A stretch of DNA of 64,000 nucleotides from positions 126,501 to 190,500 of the forward strand of contig JAPMOS010000011.1 in assembly GCA_027972325.1 (NCBI GenBank), given 5' to 3'. The DNA comes from Paratrimastix pyriformis. Lineage: Eukaryota; Preaxostyla; Paratrimastigidae. Below are positions 62,385-64,000 of the stretch, in pieces. Positions within the stretch are counted from its first letter, which is position 1; every line of letters starts with the position of its first letter. Below the pieces are notes generated by a model. The model did no database searches. It was not told the origin of the DNA and saw only the letters and a program-made list of their open reading frames with translations. Made by a program: the position numbers and the translations under genes.

Positions 62385-64000
62385 GCCTGCTGGCGGCACT
62401 TGGGGCAGCTGCGAGCTGGGTGGGGGTGGGGATGGGAATGGCGGCAGCGCGGATGGCGCCGGGGTTGGCGTTGGCGGGGCCGCTGCGGGGGCCGACGGCG
62501 GCCGGGGCTCGCTAGGGCAGCTGGCGGTTGCTGCTGCTGCGAGGCGGGCCGTGGCCGCGAGGGCGGGCAGGGGCTGCATGGGGGGCTCGGCCACAGCCGA
62601 GCGGGGCGACGGGGGCGGCGGCTCGGTGTCCGACAGGTCGTCATCCACGTTCTGGGTCATCGAGGCCACGTCCGCATCCGCCTCCGTCTCCGTGGGTGGG
62701 GGTCGCTCGGCCATGGCCACGGGCTGCTGGGGTTCCTCGCGGGCCGGCGCGGCAGCGGCAGCGGTGGGGTAGCCGGAGGGCTGGGTGTGGACCTGCCCTC
62801 CCGGGTGCTGTTGCTGCTGGAGGGCCTGGGCGATGTAGGCGGACATGACCTGGGGCAGGTCGGCCTCCCCCAGGGGACCCGTCAGCCTGACCGGGGGCAT
62901 GTAGGCGAAGGCCCGCCCGGCCAGGGTGAACGGGTCCTGGTCTTGGGGGGGTCTGGCAGCAGCCGCCGCCTCCTCGGGGTTGGAGGCGTGGAGGCGGGCG
63001 CGGGGGGCCGGGGGCGCGGTGGCCGCCAGGGCGGCCTGCTGCTCGACCGCGGGCAGGGCCTCGTCCCAGGCCCGGATGGGGCCCGCTGTTGGGGGCAGCA
63101 CCGGGGTGGCCGTGGCCCCCAGGGAGCGGGGCGGCGAGGGGCGGCGGCGGGAGACGGCCCGTGGGCGGGGCGAGGTGTCGAAGGGGGGCGGCGGGGGCGC
63201 GGCGGGAGGGGGCCGCGGGGAGCGGGCGGGGAGGGGTGGCGCTCGGGCAGGTCGATGCAGATGGGCGGGTACTGCAGGTCGGCATAGCCCTGGATGCCTG
63301 CATCACCCACCGCACACCCCGGCCCGGAGAACGGCAACCCCATGATGGGGGCGTGGCGCCAGAAAAAGAGGGCAGATGGGATCCGATGGGGGCGGGTGGA
63401 GTGGGGTGGGAGCGAGGGGGCGAGGGGGAGCCGACCGGAGGGGGTGGGTGCGTCGACGAGGAGCACCTCGGGGGGCGGGATGGCGAACCCCACCGGGACC
63501 CCGTGCCACGGGACCGCAGCCCGGGTGGGGCTCCCGCACCGGGGCGGCGCGGGCTCGTGGAAGACGGGCGGGTCGATCACTGGCGGGGGGGGGGGGGGGG
63601 GGATGTGGTTGGAGTTGCGAGGGGGGAAGGGGGGCAGGGGTGGAGCAGACCGGCCCTGAATATGTAGCCCGAGCGGAGGGGCACCTGGAGGATGCTTCGG
63701 TACTTATCGGCCTCGGAGCGCTCCTCTTTCGTAATCGCTGCGAACATCCGAAGGAAGGCGGCGGTGAGAACCGGGGGAACGATGGCGGCGGCTACTGACC
63801 CTGCCCATCGATTGAACGCAGCCGTGGGCCGAAGGCAATCGCGGCCATGACGCGATAGTGCTCCTCCCCGGCCACGGGGCAGCCGTCCATCCAGACAGCC
63901 TGACCGGTGCCCTCGCGTCAAGGTGCAAAGACAGCCCAAAACAGACCTGGATGGAAGGCTGGGGCAATAGATTTCTGAAGCTACTGATCCTATTCTGGGA
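57371..64000 (-). CDS. Giant Pro/Ala/Ser-rich protein, 5' end outside window
   Basis: Not recognised. Exons ascending: 57371-57570, 57642-57687, 57829-63297, 63436-63579, 63651-63737, 63800-63899, 63947->64000. The N-terminal part is globular-looking (VWMDGCPVAGEEHYRVMAAI, KYRSILQVPLRSGYIFRAV, FHEPAPPRCGSP, YADLQYPPICIDLPERHP). A single 5.5-kb exon encodes about 1800 residues of Pro, Ala, Ser, Thr and Arg with SPPRS-, ATPRS- and RSRSP-like repeats. A short ordered C-terminus returns (FADVPVEFGQ, VMLDERGLRLSP, GPVSCLTIVGW). Two frame changes in the giant exon (near 63195 and 61600) each need one extra base at a C run, suggesting base-calling deletions. Donors: GTCTG, GTCAG, GTCTG, GTCGG, GTCTG, GTCCG. 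Possibly a scaffold; no function proposed. Confidence 0.6.
57600..57625 (+). repeat. 26-base G run (C in gene sense) in intron
   Basis: Uninterrupted G run on the plus strand within the last intron of the giant minus-strand gene, where it reads as oligo-C some 30 bases before the acceptor. Comparable runs lie at about 63587-63602, 47953-47969 and 36416-36432 in other minus-strand genes. Confidence 0.8.

Overview
This is nuclear DNA from a GC-rich, intron-dense microbial eukaryote. Every multi-exon gene rebuilds cleanly by removing short introns (mostly 45-300 nt), and the gene set is eukaryotic: MCM9, SETD9-like, SMCR8-like, taspase, SR protein, Pumilio, cyclin, F-box/LRR proteins. The style recalls a free-living metamonad such as Paratrimastix, but that identification is a guess. 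No rRNA, tRNA or CRISPR array was recognised.

The strongest window-wide signal is the splice donor. Of about 120 introns I placed by hand, roughly 105 begin GTCCG, GTCTG, GTCGG, GTTTG or GTTCG, almost none begin with canonical GTRAG, and two are GC-AG. This rule gave a consistent reading frame across nearly all the genes.

Layout. 1-8.3 kb: 3' end of serine O-acetyltransferase (+), a TM2-domain protein (+), a Hop/STI1-like TPR co-chaperone (-), and an eight-repeat Pumilio protein (+). 8.3-10.8 kb: non-coding between two convergent genes. 10.8-18.5 kb: a three-RRM protein (-), LRR-family member 1 (+), a SETD9-like methyltransferase (-). 18.6-26.3 kb: MCM9 helicase (+) and a predicted pseudokinase with a Cys-rich tail (+). 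27-32.2 kb: a kelch/PSI membrane protein (-) and an F-box/LRR protein (+). 32.6-38.3 kb: an RSZ-type splicing factor (-), a cyclin (-), a PIN-like carrier (-). 38.4-45.1 kb: an uncharacterised protein (+), LRR-family member 2 (-), a possible PD-(D/E)XK protein (+). 45.3-52.5 kb: an SMCR8-like DENN protein (-) and a taspase-like enzyme (+). 52.8-57.2 kb: LRR-family member 3 (-) and a complete-looking pogo-like DNA transposon 128 bp upstream of its start. 57.4-64 kb: a giant Pro/Ala/Ser-rich protein (-) running off the window.

Genes are packed with alternating strands; several head-to-head pairs have start codons only 44-82 bp apart, implying shared promoters. Three paralogues of an apparently undescribed LRR family share a conserved N-terminal signature. 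Introns carry pure C or G runs up to 31 nt and many microsatellites. A few reading-frame slips sit in short C/G runs inside otherwise well-formed genes and look like base-calling deletions.
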